A DNA stretch of 64,000 nt. Source: Streptomyces pacificus (lineage in GTDB: Bacteria; Actinomycetota; Actinomycetes; Streptomycetales; Streptomycetaceae). Each line of letters opens with the position of its first letter. The stretch's first letter is position 1. The stretch spans positions 124,001 to 188,000 of the forward strand of contig NZ_BLLG01000005.1 of the NCBI RefSeq assembly GCF_011766325.1. Direction: 5' to 3'. Positions 8,419 to 15,956 of this stretch are shown here, piece by piece. Below the pieces are notes generated by a model. It saw only the letters and a list, made by a program, of their open reading frames with translations, searched no databases and had not been told where the DNA came from. A program made the position numbers and the translations under genes.

Positions 8419-9666
8419 TCAGACCGCGGAGCCGGCCTTCCAGTCCGCCCAGCTCATGTTCCAGCCGTTGAGGCCGTTGTCGGGCTTGATCGTCGTGTCG
8501 TTGGAGTTCTTGACGATGACGACGTCGCCGATCATCGAGTTGTCGTAGAACCAGGCACCGGGCTGGTTCGGGTCATCGGCGCCCTTGACGTCGTTCAGGC
8601 CCACGCAGCCGTGGCTGGTGTTGGCGCTGCCGAAGATCGAGTCGGCGCCCCAGTAGTTGCCGTGGATGAACGTGCCGGAGGTGGACAGCCGCATGGCGTG
8701 CGGGACGTCCTTGATGTCGTACTCGCCCTTGCCGTCGTCGTCCGTGAAGCCCACGGTCGCCCCGTTCATCCGGGTCTCCTTGAACTTCTCCGATATGACC
8801 ATCTGACCGTTGTAGGTCGGCGTCTCGGGCGAGCCGGCCGAGATCGGGATGGTCTTGACCGTCTTGCCGTCCTGGGTGACCGTCATGGTCTTGGCGGCGG
8901 CGTCGACGGTGGAGACCTGGTTGCGGCCTATGGTGAAGGCCACCGACTTCTGCTGGACGCCGAAGACGCCGTCGGCGCCCTCGACACCGTCCAGGTCCAG
9001 CTTCAGCGTGACGGTGGACCCCTCCTTCCAGTAGTCGTCCGGGCGGAAGTCCAGCCGCTGGGAGTTGAACCAGTGGCCGACGACCTCCTGGCCGCTGCTG
9101 GAGGAGACGGTGATCCCGGACTGCACGGCCTTGCGGTCGGTGATCGCCTTGTTGAAGTTGATCGAGACGGGCATGCCGACGCCGACGGTGGAACCGTCCT
9201 CGGGTGTGAAGTTGCCGATGAAGCTGTTGTCGGGTGAGACCGTGGTGAACGAGGAGTTCTCGTGCGCCTGGCGGCCCTTCGCGTCCTCGGCGATGGCCGA
9301 GATCTTGTAGACGGTCGCGCGCTCCAGCTGGCCGTTCGGCTTCCAGCTCGTGCCGTCGCCGGCGAGCGTGCCCTCGACGGCGGCGCCGTCGGCGGTGGTC
9401 ATGGTCACCTTGGTGAGCTTGCCCTCACTGACGGTGACCTTGGCGTCGTTGTTGATACTGGCGTTGGTCGCACCGTTCTTGGGCGAGATGGCTATTCGGG
9501 CGTCAGAGGTGTCCTTGGCGGCCGCCGCGTCCACCTGGTCCTGCGACTTCGTGGAGCTCCCGGCGGCAGCGCCGTCGGTATCGGTGCTGCTGCAGCCCGC
9601 GAGTACCAGTACCCCACCGAGCAGGGCGGACACGGCCAGACGTCCGCGCCGCTTGCTGTCCGTCAT
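8419..9666 (-). CDS. L,D-transpeptidase lipoprotein with Ig-like domains
   Basis: A 415-residue exported cell-wall enzyme that makes 3-3 peptidoglycan crosslinks. Residues 1-25 are a lipoprotein signal with lipobox LAGC (Cys25). Two Ig-like domains follow (about 60-270), then a YkuD catalytic domain containing GTFIHGNYWG and the active-site segment SHGCVGLND with His, Gly and Cys. The layout is that of mycobacterial LdtB/Ldt(Mt2)-type proteins. The ATG at 9666 is preferred because GGAG lies seven bases upstream. A second ATG at 9681 is in frame but would place codons over that site. The long open frame further upstream is not coding. Confidence 0.93.
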   Translation of the reverse strand: MTDSKRRGRLAVSALLGGVLVLAGCSSTDTDGAAAGSSTKSQDQVDAAAAKDTSDARIAISPKNGATNASINNDAKVTVSEGKLTKVTMTTADGAAVEGTLAGDGTSWKPNGQLERATVYKISAIAEDAKGRQAHENSSFTTVSPDNSFIGNFTPEDGSTVGVGMPVSINFNKAITDRKAVQSGITVSSSSGQEVVGHWFNSQRLDFRPDDYWKEGSTVTLKLDLDGVEGADGVFGVQQKSVAFTIGRNQVSTVDAAAKTMTVTQDGKTVKTIPISAGSPETPTYNGQMVISEKFKETRMNGATVGFTDDDGKGEYDIKDVPHAMRLSTSGTFIHGNYWGADSIFGSANTSHGCVGLNDVKGADDPNQPGAWFYDNSMIGDVVIVKNSNDTTIKPDNGLNGWNMSWADWKAGSAV

Positions 9667-10084
9667 CACACGCTTCTCCATCGTCACCGATTGACCTGCG
9701 ATCTCTATCAAGAAGACCCAAACCGCCCCACCCGGTTCCAGTCCTGGCGGTTTTTGTGGGCAACACCACTTCATCGACGCAGCCGGAGGTGCGCCGGTTG
9801 CGGTTGCACCCTGCGTTCCGGCCTCCCGCCTCTCCTGCCCCCGCTGCCCCCGTCCCCCCTCTGCTTCGTGGGACAGGACCGGCTGGCCTGACCGGCCAGT
9901 TCGGCCCGTCGGGCTCGACCGGCCGTCGGGCTCGACCGGCCGTCCGGTTCGCCCAGCCCGTTCGATTCGTTCCACCGGTGCGGCCCGTCCGATCCGTCCG
10001 CCCCCCCGCCGCCTCACACGGGTGCCGTGCGGGCTCCGTCCCGTAGCCCCGACCATCCTCGTCCACGCCGTCCACGCCGTCCAC
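9667..10084. other. Intergenic stretch with short repeats
   Basis: No gene is supported here. The stretch contains the presumed transpeptidase promoter, a 17-bp repeat based on CGGGCTCGACCGGCCGT (about 9909-9950), and three copies of the 9-bp unit GTCCACGCC from 10061. That last array runs into the decayed gene that follows. Confidence 0.6.
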
Positions 10085-10450
10085 GCCGTCCGGCCCCCAT
10101 CCTCCCCCATCCTCCCCGTGGACATCCCAGTCGCTCCGGGCCGGGGTCGAGTCGGAGTCGGGGCCGGGGCCGGGGCCGGGGTAGATCCGCTCGCAGTTCC
10201 ACGAGGCCTGGGCGAGTTCCCCACCGGGAACGTCGCCGATCAGCTCGAAAGGGGTCGACGAGGTACGCGAATGCCTCCGCGGAGTCATCGCGCACCGACG
10301 ACGAGGCGTGCACGCGCTCCTCCTCGGGCAGGAGTGCGGACCCCTTCGACACGGTCCAGGGCCACCCCGGTCAGCGCCTCCGGTTCGGCCACCTCCAGGA
10401 CCGATTCGATGCGCAGCCGCACAGAGCGTGATGTCTTCAGAGAGGGTCGT
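10085..10450 (-). pseudogene. Frameshifted small hypothetical protein gene
   Basis: Protein-like segments follow one another in order but lie in different minus-strand frames. They are LSEDITL, then RLRIESVLEVAEPEALTG, then ALLPEEERVHASSSVRDDSA with EAFAYLVDPF, then ELIGDVPGGELAQASWNCE. Together they resemble a conserved Streptomyces hypothetical protein that has this order in a single frame and an acidic tail. At least two, probably three, frameshifts separate the pieces. An Asp/Gly-rich tail coincides with the GTCCACGCC repeats. Either the gene is decayed or the assembly has indels here. Confidence 0.5.
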
Positions 10451-10571
10451 ACGGCGGAGCCCGGAGCCCGGGGACCTCCCGACTTTCCTGTGACCCGCTG
10501 CCTTCACTAGCATCGCCGCAGCATCACCTCACGCGGCCAACTCGCCGCCGCCACAAGGGGGATCATTTCCC

Positions 10572-11057
10572 GTGTCTGTCGCCCGCCGCCCGCTGCTGAC
10601 CGCTGCCGCCGCCGGTTCCCTGCTCTGCGCGCTGTGGTTCGTGCCCTCGGCGAACGCGACGGCGGACCGCGACTCCGTACCGCCGGACCGACCCCGTTCC
10701 GGAGCTTCCGCTTCCGCCTCCTCGACGATCAGCTCCGCCTCCACCCCCGCATCCCTCCCCGCCTCCGTGCCCCTGTCCGCTCCCACCTCCATGGCGGACT
10801 CCGGTGAGGACGGCGCCGTCCGCGACGCGGGCGCGGCGGGTGACGCCCCGGCCGCGTCCCACTCCGGCGACCCGGAGGACATCAGGACCGGTGACGGTTT
10901 CGGGGTGAGCCCCCGGGGCGAAGCGCAGGGCCTGAGGCTGGCCGACACGGGCAGCGTGGACACGACGCCGTATCTGGTCGGCGGCACGCTGTTCCTCGTG
11001 GTCGGTGCCGGGTTCGTGAGCCATGCCGCACGCAGGAGCGGCAGCCGGACGGTCTGA
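10572..11057 (+). CDS. LAxTG-anchored surface protein, sortase substrate
   Basis: A 161-residue exported protein. Residues 1-30 are a signal peptide (ending PSANA). A Ser/Pro/Ala-rich linker follows to about residue 75. The C terminus is a classical sorting signal: LADTG at residues 123-127, a hydrophobic segment at 134-150 and a basic tail HAARRSGSR. LAxTG is the motif recognised by class E sortases of Streptomyces, so the protein is probably linked to the cell wall. There is no recognisable globular domain. The GTG start at 10572 has AAGGGGGA upstream. Confidence 0.75.
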   Translation: MSVARRPLLTAAAAGSLLCALWFVPSANATADRDSVPPDRPRSGASASASSTISSASTPASLPASVPLSAPTSMADSGEDGAVRDAGAAGDAPAASHSGDPEDIRTGDGFGVSPRGEAQGLRLADTGSVDTTPYLVGGTLFLVVGAGFVSHAARRSGSRTV

Positions 11058-11198
11058 GCCTGACCACGGGCCTGTCACCGGGCCGGGGCCATACGGGCTG
11101 CGGTCTCCCGGCCGGCTCTCCGACCGCTCTCCGGCCGGCCGGATGAGAGTCTTCTCCTCTTCAGGTGGACCCCAGGAGTGGGCCCCCAGACTGGCCGG

Positions 11199-12146
11199 AT
11201 GGGTATACGAAGAATCGGTGCGCTGAACGTCGTCATGTGCTTCTGCGTAGTTGCCGGTATGACGGTCGGTCGGGTGTGGACGGAGATGGAGGAGTCTCCG
11301 ACCCTGGGACCGGAGGTGTTCGTCCCTGCCCACGGCGCCGGCAGCGCCGTCGGCGGCTCGTCCGCGGTTCGGCCGTCTCCCTCGCAGATCCCGCCGGATT
11401 CCGCGCCCCGGCCCTCACCCTCGCCGCCCCGTTCCGGCCCGTGCGCCCGGATCCCGGGCGGACGAGCCGTGCCACCACCGGTTCCTCCGCGCAGCGACGA
11501 CTCGGACATCCCGCAGGACGGGCTGGACGGCGAAGGCCGGGACGACCAGGAGGACGACCAGGAGGACGAAGGGGAGAACGAGAGCAACGGCAGAGAGGAC
11601 GAGGAGGACGGAGAGGACGAGGAGGACGGGACGGGCGGGAGCGGAGAGGAGGAGGGGAACGGCAGGCTTGACGGAGACAGCGGGAACGGCAGGGCCGGCG
11701 CGGACGGTGCAGGCGACGGACACAGCGACGAGGGCGACGAGGGCGACGACGGCGACAGCAGCGACGACGGCAGCGACGGCGGCGACAGATACGAAAGGTA
11801 CGACAGGGGCAAGGGGTACTCCGGGAGCAGCAGCGGCAGCCGGGACGGCGAGCGCGGTGACGGTGGGGAGGATCCGGGAGTGGTTGCGCTACGCGCCCAG
11901 CGCACGGTCGCGCATCGTCGGCTGGATGATGCTCCTCGTGGCCACCGCCCTGGCCGTACCGGCCGTCGGCATCACCGCCGTGTGGCAGCGGCAGTTGGAC
12001 GCCCAGGTGGACGAGCAGCTGCGGCGGGAGGCCGACAATCTGAGGAGGTTCGCCGGGGCCGCCCGGGATCCGGACACGGGGCGGCCGTTCTCGGACGGCG
12101 CCGCGTTGCTCACCGCGTACATGTCCGTCAGCCTGCCGCGCCGTGA
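11199..12146 (+). CDS. Candidate acidic secreted protein, frame running into a kinase gene
   Basis: The frame begins MGIRRIGALNVVMCFCVVAG, a plausible signal sequence, then a Pro/Ser-rich stretch. From about 11500 to 11830 it is an extremely acidic Asp/Glu/Gly region with strong GC bias at third positions. This is the style of the small hydrophilic secreted proteins often found beside Streptomyces two-component genes. No stop occurs until 12146, and beyond about 11880 the frame is clearly the shadow of the kinase gene. The true end may therefore have been lost by a frameshift or deletion, or the whole region may be an expanded repeat. No convincing ribosome binding site was found. Confidence 0.4.
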   Translation: MGIRRIGALNVVMCFCVVAGMTVGRVWTEMEESPTLGPEVFVPAHGAGSAVGGSSAVRPSPSQIPPDSAPRPSPSPPRSGPCARIPGGRAVPPPVPPRSDDSDIPQDGLDGEGRDDQEDDQEDEGENESNGREDEEDGEDEEDGTGGSGEEEGNGRLDGDSGNGRAGADGAGDGHSDEGDEGDDGDSSDDGSDGGDRYERYDRGKGYSGSSSGSRDGERGDGGEDPGVVALRAQRTVAHRRLDDAPRGHRPGRTGRRHHRRVAAAVGRPGGRAAAAGGRQSEEVRRGRPGSGHGAAVLGRRRVAHRVHVRQPAAP

Positions 12147-13404
12147 CGCCACGCTGTTCAGCATCGTCGACGGCCGCGCCGACCGGCGCAGTCCGGCCGA
12201 GCCGCCGACCAGGCTCGACAGGGATCCCGCCGTGGTGGCCCGGCTCGCCGCGGTCCGCGGGACCGCGATCGGCTGGCTCGACTCCCCGGCCGGACGGGTG
12301 CGGTACGGGGTGGTTCCCGTGCGTGTGACGGGCGACCTCCGCGATGTGCGGCTGGTGGTGGTGGAGTTCAGGGATCGCCAGCAGCACCAGGAGCACCGCG
12401 TGGCCCGGATGCTGCTCGGCGCGGGGGCCGCGGCCCTGGTGCTGGCGGGTATGGCCAGTTGGCTCGTCGCCGGCCGGATCCTGGCCCCGATCCGGCTGGT
12501 CCGGAGGACCGCGGAACGCATCGGTGAGGACGATCTGCGACAGCGTCTGGAAGTGCCGGGCTCCGACGACGTGGCCGCACTCGCGCACACGTTCAACCAC
12601 ATGCTGGACCGGCTGGAGAACGCCTTCACCGCCCAGCGCCGGTTCCTCGACGAGGTCGCACACGAACTCCGCACACCGATCACCGTGATCCGCGGCCACC
12701 TGGAACTGATGGACGGCGGAACGGCCGAGCAGGGCGCCACCCGCGCCCTGGTGGTGGACGAACTCGACCGCATGGGCCGCATCGTGCAGGACCTGCTGCT
12801 TCTGGCCAAGTCGGAGAGGCCCGACTTCCTCACCGTGGGGAGCACCCATCTCACCGACCTCGTGGTGGACGCCGTGGCGAAGGCCCGCGCCCTCGGGAAC
12901 CGGAACTGGAGAGTCGCCCATGTGTCGGAGGCGACGGTACTGCTCGACGGCCAGCGCGTGACCCAGGCGCTGATGCAGCTCGCGTCCAACGCGGTACGCC
13001 ATACCGAGGACGGCGACGTGATCGAGATGGGCTCCCTCGTGCGCGGTGACCGGCTCCTGCTGTGGGTACGCGACACCGGCCCCGGCGTGGGGCCCCACGA
13101 CCGGGAACGGATCTTCGACCGCTTCGCCCAGGCGGTCCGCTCGGGTGGCCGTGACGCCACCCGCACCGGTATCGGCCTCGGACTGGCGATCGTGCTCGAG
13201 ATCGCCCAGGCGCACGGAGGCACGGCGAGGGTCGAGGACGTGCGGACCGGGGGCGCGCGCTTCGTCATGGACCTGCCCCTGCGGACCCCGTATGCGGAAG
13301 GTGACCATGAACCGGATACTCATCGCGGAGGACGAGCCGAGGATCGCCGCCTTCGTCGAAAAAGGCCTGCGCTGCAACGGCTTCGTGACCACGGTCGTCG
13401 CTGA
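11857..13404 (+). CDS. Sensor histidine kinase, HAMP/HisKA type
   Basis: A kinase of about 515 residues. It has a first membrane helix (VGWMMLLVATALAVPAVGIT), an outer domain of about 125 residues, a second helix (LLGAGAAALVLAGMASWLVA), a HAMP linker, the phosphoacceptor segment FLDEVAHELRTPITVIRGHL, and a HATPase domain (N box QLASNAVRHTEDGD, G boxes DTGPGV and GIGLGLAIV). The start is uncertain: GTG at 11857 or 11863 fits the first helix, and the frame is open further upstream through the acidic region. The frame runs 98 bp into the response regulator gene, an unusually long overlap. The last 30 residues are probably non-native. Confidence 0.85.
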   Translation: MTVGRIREWLRYAPSARSRIVGWMMLLVATALAVPAVGITAVWQRQLDAQVDEQLRREADNLRRFAGAARDPDTGRPFSDGAALLTAYMSVSLPRRDATLFSIVDGRADRRSPAEPPTRLDRDPAVVARLAAVRGTAIGWLDSPAGRVRYGVVPVRVTGDLRDVRLVVVEFRDRQQHQEHRVARMLLGAGAAALVLAGMASWLVAGRILAPIRLVRRTAERIGEDDLRQRLEVPGSDDVAALAHTFNHMLDRLENAFTAQRRFLDEVAHELRTPITVIRGHLELMDGGTAEQGATRALVVDELDRMGRIVQDLLLLAKSERPDFLTVGSTHLTDLVVDAVAKARALGNRNWRVAHVSEATVLLDGQRVTQALMQLASNAVRHTEDGDVIEMGSLVRGDRLLLWVRDTGPGVGPHDRERIFDRFAQAVRSGGRDATRTGIGLGLAIVLEIAQAHGGTARVEDVRTGGARFVMDLPLRTPYAEGDHEPDTHRGGRAEDRRLRRKRPALQRLRDHGRR

Positions 13405-13987
13405 CGGCCTCGACGCCTACGAACACGCGCGGTCGGGCGCCTGCGACCTGGTGATCCTGGACCTGGGCCTGCCGGCCTGCGACGGCTTCACCGTGCTGCG
13501 CAAGCTCCGGGAGAGCAGGGTGGCGCTCCCAGTGATCATCCTGACCGCCCGCGACAGCGCGTCCGACGTGGTCGCGGGTCTGGAGGGCGGGGCCGACGAC
13601 TACATGTCCAAGCCCTTCGTGTTCGAGGAGCTCCTGGCGCGGGTGCGGTTGAGGCTGCGCAGGGAGAGCGCCCCCGAGGCGTCCCTGCTGAAGGCCGGGG
13701 ACCTCGCCCTCGATCTGCGCACCCGCCGGGCCCATGTGGACGGCCGTGCCGTGGAGCTGTCCTCCCGGGAGTTCGGCCTGGCCGAGGTGTTCCTGCGCAA
13801 CCCCGACCATGTGCTGACCCGCGAGCAACTGCTGTCCCGGGTGTGGGGGTTCGACTACGACCCGGGCTCGAACATCGTGGATGTGTATGTGCGCTACCTG
13901 CGCCGCAAGCTGGGCGCCGACCGGCTGGAGACCGTCCGCGGCGTCGGCTACCGGCTGCGTGCGGTCGTGCCCCGCAAAGTGGTCTAG
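13307..13987 (+). CDS. Response regulator, OmpR family
   Basis: A 226-residue regulator. The receiver (1-120) shows IAEDEPRIAAF, the phosphoacceptor Asp in LVILDLGLPACDG, and Lys in MSKPFVFEELLARV. The winged-helix DNA-binding domain (about 130-222) contains LSSREFGLAEVFLRNPDHVL and the closing TVRGVGYRLR. The ATG at 13307 lies inside the 3' end of the kinase gene, with AAGGTGA just upstream. It presumably pairs with that kinase. Its stop marks the end of core DNA before the accessory island. Confidence 0.93.
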   Translation: MNRILIAEDEPRIAAFVEKGLRCNGFVTTVVADGLDAYEHARSGACDLVILDLGLPACDGFTVLRKLRESRVALPVIILTARDSASDVVAGLEGGADDYMSKPFVFEELLARVRLRLRRESAPEASLLKAGDLALDLRTRRAHVDGRAVELSSREFGLAEVFLRNPDHVLTREQLLSRVWGFDYDPGSNIVDVYVRYLRRKLGADRLETVRGVGYRLRAVVPRKVV

Positions 13988-14035
13988 TCCGCGTCAGACG
14001 ACGGCTCGCCCCGTCACCAAACCCCGTCACGAAAC

Positions 14036-14370
14036 CCGTCGCTCGTCGACACAGGGGATGTCCACGAGAACTTCTGGAAAGTCATCAACTTCCTCCAGGG
14101 CTGCACCGGCCTGAGCACACCCGGCAGTTCCTTCCAACTCGTGGCCGGCGACGATTCCCAACCGGCCCAGCTCCTGACCGGCCAGGACCGGACGACGGTT
14201 CTCGGTGCGGTCAGGACAGCCATCGGCGGCGGGCTCACAGAGGAGGACATCCGGCTGATCAGCAACCGGAAGGAACAGCTCCAGAGGTTCGAGCGACTAC
14301 TGACCGATTCGGACTACTTCCAGCAGGAGGAGAGCCTGATAACGACACGCGGGGCGGAGGCGGTTCTGCG
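14036..14370 (+). pseudogene. Shedu-like (DUF4263) nuclease remnant
   Basis: An open stretch without its own start reads DVHENFWKVINFLQGCTGL, then SFQLVAGDD, then VLGAVRTAIGGGLTEEDI, then RLISNRKEQLQRFERLLTD and SDYFQQE, and finally RGAEAV. The order matches the region before and at the start of the Shedu SduA/DUF4263 nuclease domain, where a Dxxxlxx-R-x-qLxxFexLL segment is followed by GPEAVWQxFFExNxWIfG. The frame then degenerates, and the nuclease core with its catalytic residues is absent. The 5' end is also missing. I infer a truncated anti-phage gene. The assignment rests on motif memory, not on a search. Confidence 0.45.
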
Positions 14371-14438
14371 AGCGGGCCTGCTTCATCGTCGAGGATCACT
14401 GAGCGGGACCGCTACCAGGGCGCTCGCCGGCACTGCCG

Positions 14439-15332
14439 CTACCCGTGGCGGAGTGTTACCGGCGCACGGTGGCACATCCCGGCTTCACGGGAATCTTGCC
14501 AGGGCCACGTTCGGTGGTACGTCCCCCACGAGGAGGGGGCGGCTGCGATCTGGAGCCGGCCACGGTGGGCGGCGAGAGCCTGGAGGCGGGCTGTCACGGC
14601 GTCCGGTCCCAGGGTGGCCAAGGCCCAAAGGGCACTGAGGCGGCGGCCGGAGGACCAGATGCCGGTGGTCGGCGGCCGGAACGAGGCCACGGCGATGTTC
14701 TGAACCTTGAACGGGGCGGGGTCGAGATAGGTCATGCCACCGGTCCCGCACAGATACGCGCGGGCGCCGGTCGCCGCGGAAAGGTCTGCGAGCCGGACGG
14801 AGCGGCCCCGCCGGGCCGGCAGACGGCTGCTGGTGAGGACTTGGCCCTTCCAGCCCAGCAGGTCCAGCAGGACGCGGGTGGAGGTCTCGGCAACCGTCGC
14901 GGTCTCGCCGGTGTCGAATGCATCCAGCACCGGATCCAGGGTCTCGGCGAGGGCGGGCCAGTGAGGGCTGGCCCCATAGCGCTGCCGCAGCATCCCTGCG
15001 GTCCTGCGGCGGGCCAGGTGCGGGTCGTCGATCACGGCGTCGCGGATGGGGGTGGGCCGTCCACTCGGCAGGCGGGTGGGGATGGTAAGCCACTGCTGAC
15101 CGGCGGGGTCATTGAGGTTCGCAAGGCGGGCTCGGTGCTGGTAGTCGCGGCGGGTGAACTGCACGTCGTCCAGGACGATCCAGTAGTCCGCCGCGAACAG
15201 CTTGGCCAGCGTGGTCAGCCGGGGCAGGAAATTCGGCTGGTGGATGGCACACAACCCGCCCGGCTCGGGTAGGTCAGGGGTTGATGAGGCGGCTGGTGAA
15301 GCCGTCGTGGAAGAGGGATCCGTACGCGGCAT
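14439..15332 (-). CDS. WbqC family protein
   Basis: A protein of up to 297 residues. The WbqC signature is clear: CAIHQPNFLPRLTTLAKLF, DYWIVLDDVQFTRRDYQHRA, and later RSVRLADLSAATGARAYLCG with GGMTYLDPAPF. WbqC proteins occur in polysaccharide and nucleotide-sugar gene clusters, but their chemistry is not established. The ATG at 15332 lies inside the 3' end of the upstream YdcF-like gene. The domain itself begins near 15254, where a TTG is the only other start candidate, so the true N terminus is uncertain. It is the last gene of a three-gene minus-strand operon. Its 3' end lies about 70 bp from the Shedu-like remnant. Confidence 0.82.
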   Translation of the reverse strand: MPRTDPSSTTASPAASSTPDLPEPGGLCAIHQPNFLPRLTTLAKLFAADYWIVLDDVQFTRRDYQHRARLANLNDPAGQQWLTIPTRLPSGRPTPIRDAVIDDPHLARRRTAGMLRQRYGASPHWPALAETLDPVLDAFDTGETATVAETSTRVLLDLLGWKGQVLTSSRLPARRGRSVRLADLSAATGARAYLCGTGGMTYLDPAPFKVQNIAVASFRPPTTGIWSSGRRLSALWALATLGPDAVTARLQALAAHRGRLQIAAAPSSWGTYHRTWPWQDSREAGMCHRAPVTLRHG

Positions 15333-15942
15333 GCACGTCCTCCGGGACCTGTTGCTCGATGGCGAATCCGAGCTTCGGATACTCGATGACCCGCTGGAGG
15401 TCGCCGACGAGCATGTCCAGGACGAGTTTCTCGTCGCCGATGGACTTCAGATAGTCGTCAAACTCCAGCGGCTCCGACGCACACAGGATCTCGACGTCGG
15501 GCCACAGCTTCCGGGCGGTCGCGAACGACCGCCTTTCCATATAGGGCTTGGAGACCAGCAGCACCGACGCCGGGGTGATGCCTGCGGCGACGAGGACCTC
15601 ACGCGAGAGGTTGATGTTCTGTCCGGTGTTGCCCGCGTTCGGTTCCAGCAGGATCGCCTCGGCGGGGACGCCGAGGTCGATGGCGTGCTCGCGGAAGTGG
15701 ACGGCCTCCCCGCGCGGGAAGACCTTGGCGGTGGTGGGACTGTTGCCGCCGGTGAACACCAGGGTCGGGAAGAGCCCGGAGCGGTACAGCTCGGCGGAGT
15801 GGGCCGCGACGCCGAGGTCGTGGCTGCCGAGCCCGATCGCCACGTCGACGGGCCGCAACTCGTGCTGCATCTGGTGGTAGTCCCAGATCAGCTTGGCCTG
15901 GCGCCACTGGTCCTCGGTGATGCCCTGCTGGTCGTTGCTCAC
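15274..15942 (-). CDS. YdcF/DUF218 family protein
   Basis: A 222-residue cytoplasmic member of the YdcF (DUF218) family. It shows GLGSHDLGVAAHSAELY, PTLVFTGGNS, GEAVHFREHAIDLGVP, LEPNAGNTGQNI and LLVSKPYMERRSFATARK, the family's ordered motifs. Some DUF218 members bind SAM or act on polysaccharide or vancomycin-sensitivity traits, so the role here is unknown. The GTG at 15942 is chosen because AGGGAG lies six bases upstream. A GTG at 15960 would overlap the stop of the upstream regulator gene (GTGA). Either way it is tightly coupled to the HTH/TPR gene before it. Confidence 0.86.
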   Translation of the reverse strand: MSNDQQGITEDQWRQAKLIWDYHQMQHELRPVDVAIGLGSHDLGVAAHSAELYRSGLFPTLVFTGGNSPTTAKVFPRGEAVHFREHAIDLGVPAEAILLEPNAGNTGQNINLSREVLVAAGITPASVLLVSKPYMERRSFATARKLWPDVEILCASEPLEFDDYLKSIGDEKLVLDMLVGDLQRVIEYPKLGFAIEQQVPEDVHAAYGSLFHDGFTSRLINP

Positions 15943-15956
15943 GCGTTTCTCCCTGG

